A DNA stretch of 64,000 bases. Source: Axinella damicornis. Lineage: Eukaryota > Porifera > Demospongiae > Axinellida > Axinellidae. This document shows positions 31,761-42,751 of this stretch, piece by piece. The translations under genes and the position numbers were made by a program. The stretch lies in contig OZ007507.1 of NCBI GenBank assembly GCA_963931865.1, positions 19,719,985-19,783,984 of the forward strand, read 5' to 3'. Position 1 is the first letter of the stretch, and every line of letters starts with the position of its first letter. The notes beneath the pieces are model-generated. The model was not told the DNA's origin and made no database searches. It was given only the letters and a program-made list of their open reading frames with translations.

Positions 31761-33491
31761 CTATGAAGTCTCAGTGCCAAAATTCATAAACTGAGGCACT
31801 ATTTTGTACAAGGAGTATCACTGTACTGGCTACCAACAGAGAGGGCTGTCCAGGTATGCAGTATGCGTGAAGCTGAACTGCATGCATTATGCAGTGTAAA
31901 ACATCAACGATACGATATCAGACCGGTATCTACTGTGAACTATGTGCAGCAAGCTTCACAACCAACTAGTTGGAGATGCTGAAGTCTAAACAAAAGGAAG
32001 TGGATACTGGTCCAACAGGAAGTAGACACACATGCTCATTCAGCGCTGGCTATGGACCTAACCTACCCTAACCATTGCCCTACTTAAATTCCTGTGGGAC
32101 TAATAACCAGAAAAGGATAGCGAAGCCACTGAATTAGCTTGCTAAACTATTAACTTTGGCTGTGTTCCCAGGCCGTTCCCACCGCCAGCATTTGATTGCT
32201 TGCAGTATGAATTATGCATGGTGGGGTGGAGGCCCGGGAGATCCGGTCGCGGTACCATCAGGTAGACACACGGAGGACAGCTCAGTGCCCAACGAAGATT
32301 TTCTCGATGTCCTTTCTTGTACTGTCCATCCAATGGTTGGATATCAGCAAGGCAGACGACTGATACAGGTATTATAACGGTTGGTTACCACCCCCCATGT
32401 GTCTACCGTCTGTCTACCTGATGTCATCATACTTGACCAGCTCTCCCAGGCTTTCCTTCCCCCACCTTATTGCATACAAGTAGTCAGATACTGGCGGTGG
32501 GAACAGCCTTATACCACACAGGCAAGTGGGGTGACACTCCCATAATTTTATTCGCTGTAGTCACAGTTGCGACCGGGCATTTTGACCCTGTGTACTAAGG
32601 AAGGGGTGGAGTCGCTACACATTCTTCCGTATATTATAGGATCAAGGTGCACGCGGTCAAACGGTCAATGGCTGAAATACAGTGCAGTCAAACGGTCAAG
32701 AGTCTTTCTGCAATGCAGTCAAGTAGCACAAAATAAATTCTTGCCCCCGGTCGCATGCAGCTGTGACTAGCACGTCTATGGAAGTGTCACACCCTTGCTG
32801 TAGTGAAGGGGTTGCAATTGACACCTACCAGGAGAGCGGTTGCCCCTCGATATAATTATACATGTATAATGGTTGTGAAACGTATTGAAATGGCCAATAA
32901 GCCATTAGAAATAGCTATGTACATTTTAAAGCTTCAAACATCTTGTAGCTGTATTGCTGTTCCATCCATATAGGTGTATATATTGCTGATTGGAGCTGAT
33001 CAAGTTCGACGTACTTTGCAAGTCACTTTACAAGTATAATTATTCTCTCTACCTTTTTGTATAGAAGTCAATAATACAAAGTCATGAGTTACAATGTTGT
33101 GCATTCCAAGAAGACTGTTCATTTGTGCATACATCCATGGCATGCATGACATTAGGTCAAGAGATAATTAAACACCGCTGAACTATATCTATATGCTAGG
33201 CCATAGCTGATGAGCTTCTGACAGTCACAGTTGGCAAAAGCAACAATGAGTGATCATATTCGTCTTGGTGTAAGTGTTCATCTTGAATTGTGCAGGTAGT
33301 GATCAGTAAGGACTAACTTTCATCAGGGAAGAAGAGCTGGGATATAGAGGGTGGGAAGAGAGGAGGAAGAAGAGGCAGGTATTCAGCTCAAAGTATAGAT
33401 AATCATTAAACAAGGAATAACTCAACCAAAGAACCAACAGTATCACGCAGAGTATCTAGCTATACCAGGCCAACTCACAGTCCATGCGTAC
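31761..33491. other. Loop region, no gene identified
   Basis: Between 32170 and 32515 short inverted ends (GTTCCCACCGCCAG and CTGGCGGTGGGAAC) bracket a small element. Inside, a frame ends at a GTATTA. The remainder is AT-rich without recognisable coding. Confidence 0.4.
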
Positions 33492-33655
33492 CTTGTGACC
33501 TGTAGCACTAGCTCCTGTCATCTTGCACCCTTGAGTGAGTTCATCATAGTACGTCACATTAATATGTCTGCATAGCCTTGTTTTAGGGCCAAGATCATAC
33601 CCAAAACTGGCTTTGCAAAATGCACCTAGCTCCAAAGGATCTGATGATGGGAACT
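33492..33655 (-). CDS. Orphan exon candidate, Cys-containing
   Basis: Minus-strand segment bounded by acceptor-like CTCATTACAG and donor-like AAG|GTACGC, open in one frame. It encodes LGAFCKASFGYDLGPKTRLC, RHINVTYYDE and QGCKMTGASATGHK. Three cysteines and an NVT glycosylation sequon suggest an extracellular domain. I cannot assign a family, and no neighbouring exons were recognised. Confidence 0.35.
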
Positions 33656-33989
33656 CTGTAATGAGTCTCCCAACAATCTTAGGCAGTCAGCCAATGCATC
33701 ATGGAGAGACAATGATACACTTGTGCACTAAAAATAGTAACACACTACTGGGAATTGCTTAATCTATTGCGTGGTCGTTTCACGCTACTTCCTTCTGCTC
33801 TTCATCTCGACCATTATGCGCACCTGGTACCATGCATATTGGTACCCTACAGTACATGGGAATTCACCTTTTGGCATAACTGTGATTAACCCAGGAGTCT
33901 ACTTCAGAGAGCATCCTTCAAGTGGGCGTGGTTAGGAGGTCAGTTAGTCATGCCCGCAATACAATGACATCTATGTGGGGGGACAGGAT

Positions 33990-34165
33990 CCAGAGTCTGA
34001 AAGACGGAGGGTGAGGGAGCTAGGTGTGGAGAGAGGAGAGGAGGGAGAGGCGGAGGGAAGAGAGGAAGGAGGCGGACGGTGAGGGGTGAAAAGAGGGAGG
34101 AGAGGATGGGGAGATGGAGGGAGGGGGGAGAGGAGGGAGGAGACCACAAGGGGAGGAGAGGACAC
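33990..34165. repeat. Purine-rich (GGGA)n low-complexity tract
   Basis: Irregular GGA/GAGG repeats, no coding meaning. Confidence 0.85.
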
Positions 34166-34656
34166 GTAAGAACTATATGCATGCACGTACAACTCAGAGC
34201 TGAATATACAATGCACTACTAAAACAAAACTAGAGCTCTGCAGAGCACATACCCCGTGCGCACTGTGCTGCAGTGCATTGGTAGTAGTTGTGGCCCATAG
34301 ATGATTATACGACTTGGCAACACTAGTCTAGCCGGCAACTGCTTAGCATAATCACATCAATCACTTTGTAGTAGGTGCTACAACTAAAGAAGTTGTTCAG
34401 CTTTAGATTCATGCACGTGCTTGGGTAGAGGTTGACGTACATGTAACAGAATGCACTGGGGTGTTGATTTTCATGCTTATCAGGGCTGGCGCCAGCTGTT
34501 TTGAACCGGGGCGGCGGTCGTAATCAATGGCAACGCAGAAGGGGTTGGCCGGAGGCGCTTTGTGTCTCCGCAGAGGCGTCTCCGCAATTCTGTTTTATTA
34601 AGCGCTCAGGAAGTGCTCTCGTAGCGATGGTCGAGTGCTGACCATGAGAATCGAGG

Positions 34657-35040
34657 TACCGTAGTGTCCCGCTAATACGCCCCCTTCGAAAATACGCCCT
34701 CCCCCTCTTTTTCGCCCAAGTTCCTGCACAGGGTAGTTTGACTCGTTATAACGCCCCCTTGGTGAGTTGAAGTGCAGCTCTTCTCGCCGATGTAGGGAGA
34801 CTACACATGATGACCACGAACAGTACTGGCGATCGTTTGTACTTTTGTAACTGTGAACATGAACCTCAAAAATTGGCAATACCTTCAAGACTAGATACGT
34901 ATGTACCGTAGTGTCCCGTTAATACGCCCCCCTATTTTGTACACTACATCCAGCCCAAAGAGGGGAGGGGGCGTATTTTCCAGAACGCAATTAGTCTCGA
35001 TTATACGCCCCCTCACAAAGTTTCGCTACGTTTATGACAC
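34657..35040. repeat. Two MITE-end copies (TACCGTAGTGTCCCG)
   Basis: TACCGTAGTGTCCCGCTAATACGCCCC-like sequence begins at 34657 and again at 34904 in the same orientation. Related in style to the TA-flanked element at 45824, with CGCCC-rich interiors. Confidence 0.5.
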
Positions 35041-35234
35041 TGCCGGCCCTGCTTATCCCATGTGCAAATGAAACTACGTAATTAGAATGCGCTATGCATG
35101 AGTGGGTCTGGGAACCAGACTAATAATGCACAAGCCTGAGCGAGTACGTACAAGTGCAGGACATGGAACAGTTGAGAATGTGACAGCACAATGTCAGGCC
35201 ACAGAATGACACCAAAAGTACGTACCTACACACA
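35041..35234. other. Noncoding stretch
   Basis: Includes a single end of the Mutator-like family variant (GGGTCTGGGAACCAGACTA at about 35104). Confidence 0.4.
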
Positions 35235-35285
35235 GTCTCGTTCCCAGGCCTGAGATGGCGAACGAGGCTACTGGGAATGAGGCTA
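35235..35285. mobile_element. Mutator-like mini-element, 51 bp
   Basis: GTCTCGTTCCCAGGCC at the left, GGGAATGAGGCTA at the right, with an additional internal CGAACGAGGCTA. A perfect 9-bp duplication CTACACACA is at 35226-35234 and 35286-35294. Confidence 0.75.
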
Positions 35286-35849
35286 CTACACACATAGCTA
35301 ATCAAGTATGTGTAGAAATTATACAAGAAGTGTGAGTCAGGGTAGCATGTTCAGATCTGAGGTCAGCGAATGGGTAAGGCAGCTAGGTCCACGAGCGGGT
35401 CTCTGTCTTTGCTGCTGCCACCGAGGAGGTAGCTATATATATATATAGCTAGAGAGCTAGGTCACTGACTGTTCATGGTTCGCCCATCGCTCTAGCCAAT
35501 GAATAGCTAGCTAGCTAGCTACCGGCACATATTCACCATGTTAGGGGCAGGTTCAACCGAGGGTTCAACTCTCATCCCAGGTAGCAGTTTTCCTCCAGAA
35601 ACCAGTCTGCCATTATCGGAGTGGAAAAAGCTATATTTCGAATTGAAGCACACTTCCTATTTGAGTTGCAGACCGTAAAAATGGCCGACGTTTAATAAGA
35701 AAGAGCTGGAGTATGCAATGAATTCAAGTGGTATGGTAGCTATCAGGTACACAAACGCTTTTTAATTTTCTATTGCAATCTTTTGGTCGGGTTTAGCAAT
35801 TGTCTAACAAGGTACATTGCGAGATTTCAATTTTTTCCGGCTGACAGAC

Positions 35850-35925
35850 AGCCGACTGACTGACAGACGACTGACGAACAAAACCGATTGCTTAACCAAG
35901 CTTCGCGCATGCGCGCACGGGGTAA
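35850..35925 (-). repeat. Interspersed repeat A head, reverse
   Basis: Reverse complement of the repeat A start: GACTGACAGACGACTGAC, then CGATTGCTTAACCAAGC and CGCATGCGCGCACGGGGTAA. Confidence 0.6.
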
Positions 35926-36218
35926 TTAATGTACACAATAATCCCTACACACAGTACAGAATATCAGCTGTCCAAGTACATGCACACACAGAGACAGAAC
36001 CATTGGCAGTGGCAGCGTGTGGCTGAATATAAGGGGGTCCTACGACAGCACTACATGCACTCTCCTGGATGCAAACTGTCTGCGGTGCCACAATACCACT
36101 GTGGGCCACAGTCATAACAGACAACAATCTTAAAGACACTCACACAGCATGCCATCACACACATGACAAGGGAGAGCCCCATCGCTTCAGCCACTAACAG
36201 TGAGACCTACCTGCAGCC

Positions 36219-36311
36219 TAGCCTCATTCCCAGGCTTCTCACCCCAGCGTTTGTCGCTTGCACTACTGCAAGTGACAAACGCTGGGGTGAGAAGGCCTGG
36301 GAACGAGGTTA
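36219..36311. mobile_element. Palindromic Mutator-like mini-element, 93 bp
   Basis: TAGCCTCATTCCCAGGC then TTCTCACCCCAGCGTTTGTC pairs with its complement after a short loop. A perfect 9-bp duplication CCTGCAGCC is at 36210-36218 and 36312-36320. Confidence 0.9.
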
Positions 36312-37430
36312 CCTGCAGCCAGTACCACAGTGCACCAACACCAACACCAAATTCTGGTTACGGGAAACGCTCATAGAGCTGGTTCATTGCACAAATAATG
36401 TTGTGCACCTGATAATCACATGACCATCACATGATCATCATATGATCAATACATATCAGCAAATGGCTCCACTCCTCCCTCCCCTTCACACCCGCTCCAT
36501 TGTCCTCCCTCCCCCTCACCTGTGATATCACTGTGGTTGAAAAAGGCCCTTGCCCCCTTCCTCCTGAGGGGAGAGGGGGCTACAGCTGGGACTCCCAAAG
36601 GTTCACACACTTTAGCATGTGTGGTGACATGCCAGGCTTCCTTTTGGCTGTGTGTGTGTATGTGTGTGTGTGTGTGTGTGCGAGTCAAAGAGGAAGTTCA
36701 TCATGATGTAAAACACTCATTTCACTACAACTGGATACTATAGTCACTGAACCTTGGGCATAGGCATTGACCCCATCAGACCATCACTACACAACATATA
36801 CCATGGTGGTGTGTTATTAAGCACAGCTCACATAATCACTTTTACGCACAGGTCCAACTCTCATACGAGCGACTACAGTACCACACTCCCCCACATACGC
36901 ACATGACTTTGAGGGGATTGAGGCTTGAAATCTTTGTGGTGAGTCTTGGGACTGTTGTCCTGCAGAGATTCATCTGAGCTCCCCCCTCCTCAGCCCCTTG
37001 CCCCTACCACCATCTGGCCAGCATGTCATATAGCTGTACATGCTTGATCACAGCTGGTACCTTCAGCATCGTACTGACTCAGTAGAAAATAGTCTCTGTC
37101 TATAACCCTGGAACTAATTTTTTGTGCGTTCTCTGAAGAGGAAACCCTTACTGTCTATGCATGCCCTTGGTTTAAATGTGCCTGACAGTATGCCATTTCA
37201 TGCCGTGTGTACATGTAACGGTGATCGAAAGTAGTTATACATAGGCTAGCATAGTTGACGGAGACTTAACTTACAGTTATCCAGCCTGCAGGCTTTTTGC
37301 GATTATACTCCCCATGCTCCTCCTGCCTGTACTCCACTTCATGCGGGGTTCTACGAGTCGGCGGCCGCGGAAAAGTATACCGGAAGTCACTCGGCGGATG
37401 CATCATATGAGTGAAGCTGGTTCAGATGTC

Positions 37431-38895
37431 AACACGTGATCGCCGGCCTTATTAGCGCTCGCGCTATAGCACTAATTGCGCGTGCATACATGAAGATGAA
37501 CACAACATCCTGAAGCGAGGAAATCCTTCTATGCGTATGGGAGCTTGGGCATCTTCCAAGGAGATCTAGCCTTTCACCCCTGTCTGGCCGCTCGATGGTG
37601 GAAATCTGTATCCTGCCCATCCTCCTGTATGGCCGGCGCTGATCATGAGAACTGGTGTCCATCACAGAACACTGTACAGATGCTGGACTCGATCCTTCCT
37701 AGGTGAACTCAGCAAGAGGCTACTCAAGCTACCAAGGTGGTACTACAATCCCCCAGCCTCCATTGTGACTGGGCTAAGGTCAGCTAGAGCATTGTGTCTC
37801 ACCAGAAAATTAAATGATCTCTAATGATGACCACAGTGAGACAGTAAGTTCTCGGACACTAATATCCCTATCGGACGACATTGACTCCATCTGCCAGATC
37901 CGTGAATGCTGGGACATGGAGCAGTTTTTCCATTCAAACTTCACCTCAGCAATACTCCAGCTTGATGCTAATACCTGCCCCCACCCACGCGGGATCAAGG
38001 AAGACCTGCAATCAAGGGACCGTGACCTGAGACTAGCCGAACATGAGGGCAGGGTGGACATGTCTATTGTTGTTGAGGGCAGTAGGCTGGCCTCGATTGT
38101 GGGATCTTGCATTGGACTATATTGACCGAAGTGTGTCAACGGCCTCAGAAACCTGGTGAGAGTAATTACATTCCCACCCCATGCCTTATCCGCCTGTCCA
38201 CTATGTGAGAGGGAGAATATCCCTAGAGACGCCCTTCTATCTCATGTGCTTGACACACACTCGAGAAACCGTATCAGCAGCAGCAAACTCCTCTGTTTCT
38301 GGCTCAGACTCAGTTCTGTTTAAACATTTTTTGTGTTCTCTGGCCAATTCACACCATGCCCCTGGGCCTAATATAATGAACTTTGACTTTGACTCTCAAG
38401 CTTTGACAGCATTGTTGGAGTGCTTTCGTTTGCTATAGTGTGTTATGGGGGCTTCATCAGCTAGCCAACCCCAGCCACGTCCAGGTCCTAGTGGTGAAGC
38501 CTATGAGATGTAAGTTGTTTATAATTACGTGGCTAAATTACCTTGCAGCTATGTAGTAGCCCCTGGCCACTGTAGTAGCTAGTGGTAGTTCTGAGCGTGC
38601 ATGCATGGGGCCTGGAACGAGGCTAGCTCTGTAGATTGGTGTAGACCAGTCTGACCTGTAAGCCACTGTGTTAGGGTGACTCAAAAGTTTCACATAATAT
38701 GATCTATAGCTACTAAATTGTACACCACATCAAAGTGACATAGGCTTGGGTACTACATAGCTGCAACGTAATCATCATAGTTAGCCATGTAAACAACTTA
38801 CATCTCACTCTGCCAAAAGCTTGAAAGACTGTCATGCATGCGCGCGCACTAATTGACACACAGTTCACACACGTGATGGCCGGCGATCACGTGTT
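37431..38895 (+). mobile_element. Degenerate LINE 3' part between short inverted repeats
   Basis: Interrupts the right foldback arm. Outer 18-bp inverted repeats AACACGTGATCGCCGGCC are at 37431-37448 and 38878-38895. Inside, plus-strand frames read EICILPILLYG near 37600, then HSETVSSRTLISLSDDIDSI, DMEQFFHSNF and CPHPRGIKEDLQSRDRD up to 38125, and ITFPPHALSACPLC-like pieces to about 38330. These are the C-terminal part of a non-LTR reverse transcriptase polyprotein with several frameshifts. The mirror position in the left arm lacks it. Confidence 0.65.
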
Positions 38896-38948
38896 ACGCA
38901 GGTGACCGACATCTGACTTGCACGCAATCGCGCAAGGGGAAAAAGTTC

Positions 38949-39105
38949 GCTGTTATTTATAAATGTCTCACGTTCTTTATAAATGTCTCACGTTCTTTAT
39001 AAATGTCGCTCGTTCTTTATAAATGTCGCTTGTTATTTACAAATGTCGCGCGTTGCTCATAAATGTCGCTCGTCGTTTATAAATGTTGCTCGTCATTTAC
39101 GATAA
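38949..39105 (-). repeat. 20-bp tandem array, right arm inner
   Basis: Reverse complement of the left inner array (ATTTATAAATGTCGCTCGTT units), split from 40808 onward by the LINE insertion. Confidence 0.9.
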
Positions 39106-39113
39106 ATATCGCT

Positions 39114-40799
39114 TTTCTTTTTTTTTTTTTTTTTTTTCTTTTTTTTTAATGAATAGAAGTTGTAATTGAGTACTGGGGTACAGCAAACCACAACACAAAA
39201 GGACAAAAAGTTTATCTAAAACCAAAGGTAAATATACAGAAATATCAAGGACTAAATTAGAGGCAATAATTAATATATTACAAACTAAAACAAACAAACA
39301 CCAAAAAAAAACAACAGACAGTGAGTTAACAAAACAGAAGACAAAACAAACAATAATAATAAATAAGATAAAAATACAATAATAAAATAAAAATAGTAAA
39401 TTAGGTACAACACGGATACACACCCGGCAGGTCCAGGCCTGACCGGCTCCCCACCGACCCCATCACTGAAACAGCGTTCCCTCTCTGTAGAGCTACGGAG
39501 AGACGCTGTAGAAGGTATGTCCTTGCCTTCACCTCCCCGGTGCTCTGCATAACTCTGTGGCCCAGTTCCCTCACAAAAGCCAGAGATCTCTTCCCCATGG
39601 CCCCAAGAGTCTCGATGGCTACGGGTGTGAAGGAGTAGCCCGCCCCCAAACAGGTGTACTTGACTGACTTCCTTTCCTCCGCCAGATCCGCCACAGCTCC
39701 GGCTCTACTGGTGGCTTGGCAGCGGTAGGACCGAGCGAGGGTGTCTGGACACGTTGCGTCCCACACTATGGGCTTTCCATTCCTCCAAGGGATCATCGTC
39801 ACCCCATCTGGACGCTTCCCGTCAGTACGGATCAAGCCTGGTGGCTCCAACCTTGATGGGATACCTGCTGTGGTGAGAGCTCTGTGAAGGATGTCATTGA
39901 TGGCCCCATGTCGATAGTGGCGCCCTTCACTCTTCTTACAGCTGAGGCCATGGGTAGCCAGTTGGTCCACATCAGCTCCACAATGCTGGCAAGTGTGGGG
40001 ACGACACAGGGAAGAGCCCAAGCGGAGCCCCACCGCAACTCGCACAGTGTTGTCGTCCATTCTCAGCCCCAAGCTGGAAATCGGGAGAGCATGAAGCCAA
40101 GCACCAGACTCCTTGGTTGACACGGCTAGTAGGCGTGCTCTGGTGATGTCATCTGGGGCACCCTCCAGAAGAGATTCAGCTGTGGATGACACAACTGAAG
40201 TATCCCAGGACTTCTGACTGCACGCTGCAGTACCGGAGGGTGGAGGGTTGTCGTGACCGTGAGACCACAATGAAACAGCAGCATCCAGGTGAGGTATTGG
40301 AAGGGACTGCAGGCTAGCTGGCAGTATGTGGCTGATGAGACCAGAGGAGGCAGCAGCTGAAGCCAGGTAGGCAGAGGGAGCAAGCTGCACTGCACTCCGG
40401 AACCCAAGGCCCCCATATCTAACCGGTAGGGTTGCTTGTGTCCAGGCAGGATCATCATCACCAAAGCGAATGTTAGTTACGTTGCTGACGATGGACTTGA
40501 GCAAAACATCGTAAGCACTCAGATTGGCAGAGAGGAAACAGGGGGAGGTTCTGAGGGTGTAGAGGAGTTTGGGGATGGAAAACGAGTTTCGCAGGAGGAG
40601 GATACCATCATGCGCTGTGATGTGCTGCAGTCTGCCACCCATTACCTCAAGGGCATTGATCTTATCCTTCAGCGCAGCGGAAATGCAACAAGTATTCCCA
40701 ATAGGAGAGCCTAGTAAGGTAGCCCTCGAAGGTTCAACCACACGAGCCCCGGGCAGAGTCATGATGATAGACCCTCTCGTGACAGGGTCATCGCAGATG
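39114..40799 (-). mobile_element. 5'-truncated RLE-type non-LTR retrotransposon
   Basis: Minus-strand insertion with a poly(A)-type tail (T-rich at 39114-39148) and an 8-bp duplication ATATCGCT at 39106-39113 and 40800-40807. The undisturbed target survives in the left arm at about 30565-30600. It is about 1.69 kb, so 5' truncated, as usual for target-primed reverse transcription. Confidence 0.85.
39401..40799 (-). CDS. C-terminal part of RT polyprotein with CCHH finger and nuclease motif
   Basis: A long open frame reads from the truncated 5' end to a stop at 39401. The first part is the reverse transcriptase thumb and linker (LPVRYGGLGFRSAVQLAPSA is typical). Then comes a zinc-finger-like CQHCGADVDQLATHGLSC followed by RHYRH, then KRPDGVTMIPW and VWDATCPDT. 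The last fits the PD-(D/E)xK restriction-like endonuclease of site-targeting non-LTR elements such as R2 and NeSL types. The frame is intact over more than 460 codons, so the insertion is young. N-terminal RT motifs are not in the copy. Confidence 0.75.
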
Positions 40800-40807
40800 A
40801 TATCGCT

Positions 40808-41070
40808 CGTCATTTATAAATGTCGCTTGTTCTTTATAAATGTCGCTCGTTATTTATAAATATCCCTCGTCATTTATAAATGTCGTTGTTTGTTTATAAA
40901 TGTCGTCGTTATTTATAAATGTCCTTCGTTATTTATAAATGTCTCCTGTTATTTATAAATGTCGTTCGTTATTTATAAATGTCGTTCGTTATTTATAAAT
41001 GTCGCCCGTTATTTATAAATGTCGTTCGTTATTTATAAATGTGGTGCATTATTTATAAATGTCGCAGTTT
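40808..41070 (-). repeat. 20-bp tandem array, right arm outer
   Basis: At least 12 units of ATTTATAAATGTCGTTCGTT with an exact 20-bp period from about 40921 to 41060. Confidence 0.95.
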
Positions 41071-41093
41071 TCTGAATTTTGGTACAAACGGCG

Positions 41094-41460
41094 CCCCATA
41101 GGGCATATGAAAATACACTTCTGAAGTCATTTCAGCCATTTATGCGAAAATTTGTACCTACAAAATTTCCCGCTATATGCATAGCAATAAGTACATGTAC
41201 ATTCAGTCACACTTCAGTGAGAAGTTAACACTAGCACATGAAGTTGTGTTAGTAGTAATTTCTGGTAATGTGTAATAGAAAATTCCTCATTCATCATGAG
41301 GTCAACAACAAAATTGTGGCAATAAGAGGAGAGTGATAATGCACATCCAAAGTCCCGTTGACGGCTATAGTATGTCCGGGGCCCTGTTGACTGCCATGCA
41401 TGCTTATGCTGTACTGTATTGCCCACCAGGACGTGGTATCATGGAAACATGTCCCTGTGA
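41094..41460. other. Noncoding stretch
   Basis: No gene or repeat recognised outside the foldback boundary. Confidence 0.4.
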
Positions 41461-41880
41461 TCCATGCACGTTTCTGCATGATTCTTGCATGAAACACACT
41501 AGTATTTGAGTTTCCATGCTTCATGCAAGAACCATGCATAAACCATGCATTCCATGCATGCCATGCATGGTTCATGCATGTTTCATGAATGAAAAGCGTC
41601 CGAAATTCTGACATGTTTCATGCATGTTTCATGCCATGCATGGTTCATGCATGGTTCATGCATGGTTCATGCATGTTTCATGAATGAAAAGCGTCCGAAA
41701 TTCTGACATGTTCCATGCATGTTTCATGCATGAAACATGAAACGTGCATGGTATACAGTATAGGAAAAACATGAAACATGCATGGATCACCATGCATGAA
41801 GTATGCTGTGGTATACATGAAATATGCTGTGGTATACATGAAATATGCTGTGGTATACATGAAACATGCATGTTTCATGT
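41461..41880. repeat. CATG-rich interspersed tandem repeat
   Basis: Dozens of overlapping TTTCATGCATG / CATGCATGGTTC words in both orientations. A 45-bp direct repeat contains GAATGAAAAGCGTCCGAAAT, and there is a threefold ATGCTGTGGTATACATGAAA. Strong dyad symmetry. Confidence 0.85.
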
Positions 41881-42059
41881 AGAGTTTTTCCAGCAGGGTG
41901 ACCACACCACAATTACTCAATCACACTTTGTGACTCATGAATCAAACAGTCAACGACATAATTATACAAAAGTCATACAATGAAGTAAGTAAGTAAGTAA
42001 GCACTACACAATTCATACAATCATGGTACACAAGGTCATGTAGCTATACGTCAATATGA

Positions 42060-42321
42060 GGAACAGTGCTGCCTCACACAGCTGCATCGGGCCATCCACT
42101 CACCCTTGGTCCCCCACAAGGCACGTCCAGACACGCAACAAATTTGTCTCGATCACTACTGGAGTATATCGGCAGCAGGACGCACTCTGCCTCAGGGTAC
42201 GGGGGTGGGGTGTCCTTGTTCACCCAGGCAACCAGGCAGGTTGGCATGGCAACAACACTGGGGGAGTCCAGCTGGTTCTCCCGCCCTGGAAGGAGCAGCC
42301 TTCAAGCTGGAGATCCCCAAT
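42060..42321 (-). pseudogene. DYNC2H1: DYNC2H1 C-terminal exon (copy 2)
   Basis: Starts after CTAG as IGDLQLEGCSFQGGR, like copy 1, but lacks 10 bases present there (around 42278), which breaks the frame. Downstream in the shifted frame the true end is retained: CLVAWVNKDTPPPY, LLPIYSSSDRDKFVACLDVP, then CGG. The last segment ends with AALFLI in yet another frame. So each copy lacks what the other has. No other DYNC2H1 exon is nearby on this strand. Confidence 0.75.
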
Positions 42322-42403
42322 CTAGATTGGAATTAGAAATGTTGTAAACACAGAGCTAGATTGGCAGAATGGAATGGCCCTTCTCGGCCACCATAGTGTA
42401 TGT

Positions 42404-42453
42404 ATGCATGTGTGTGTATGTGCGTGCATATGTGTGTGTGTCTGTGTGTGTGT

Positions 42454-42524
<71 letters not shown>
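42404..42524. repeat. (GT)n microsatellite
   Basis: Imperfect start then about 70 bases of pure GT. Confidence 0.9.
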
Positions 42525-42526
<2 letters not shown>

Positions 42527-42751
42527 GGCCCGTGGTTGGGACAAATGTTGAAACCTTTGGTAGCTTTGTTTGATAGCTTGCCCTTTGAAGGTAAAATTAC
42601 CTTCGAAGCTTCTAACTATTTATCCCCAATCCACTTACCACACCCACTACATGACTGAGCATGCGAATTAATGGCCTCGTGTAACGTGTTTGTGATCGTT
42701 GGCGGTCTAACGGTACAGCTAGCTACTTTTTGTAATATAGGGGTGGTGAAT

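Larger units (their letters stand above)
29638..41093. mobile_element. Foldback-like giant inverted repeat, ~11.5 kb
   Basis: Outer ends are inverted (TATGGGGCGCCGTTTGTACC at 29636; its complement ends at 41095). The left arm (29638-31583) matches the right arm (36557-41093) in reverse complement, with interruptions. Each arm holds arrays of a 20-bp repeat, then a unique block including CCGCCGAGTGACTTCCGGTA. The ~5-kb loop contains no transposase I can recognise. Long inverted repeats with internal tandem repeats are the defining architecture of foldback elements. TA dinucleotides flank the outermost bases. An inverted segmental duplication is the alternative. Confidence 0.6.

Noticed and set aside
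32170..32515. Another Mutator-like element
   Set aside because: Short inverted ends (GTTCCCACCGCCAG) are visible, but I could not find a matching 9-bp duplication.
39097..39423. Minus-strand open frame of hydrophobic residues
   Set aside because: It is the 3' UTR and T-rich tail region of the LINE insertion; composition alone creates the apparent membrane protein.
29676..41070. CRISPR-like array from the regular 20-bp repeats
   Set aside because: Units are directly tandem with no unique spacers, and the context is eukaryotic with splice sites and LTR/non-LTR elements.
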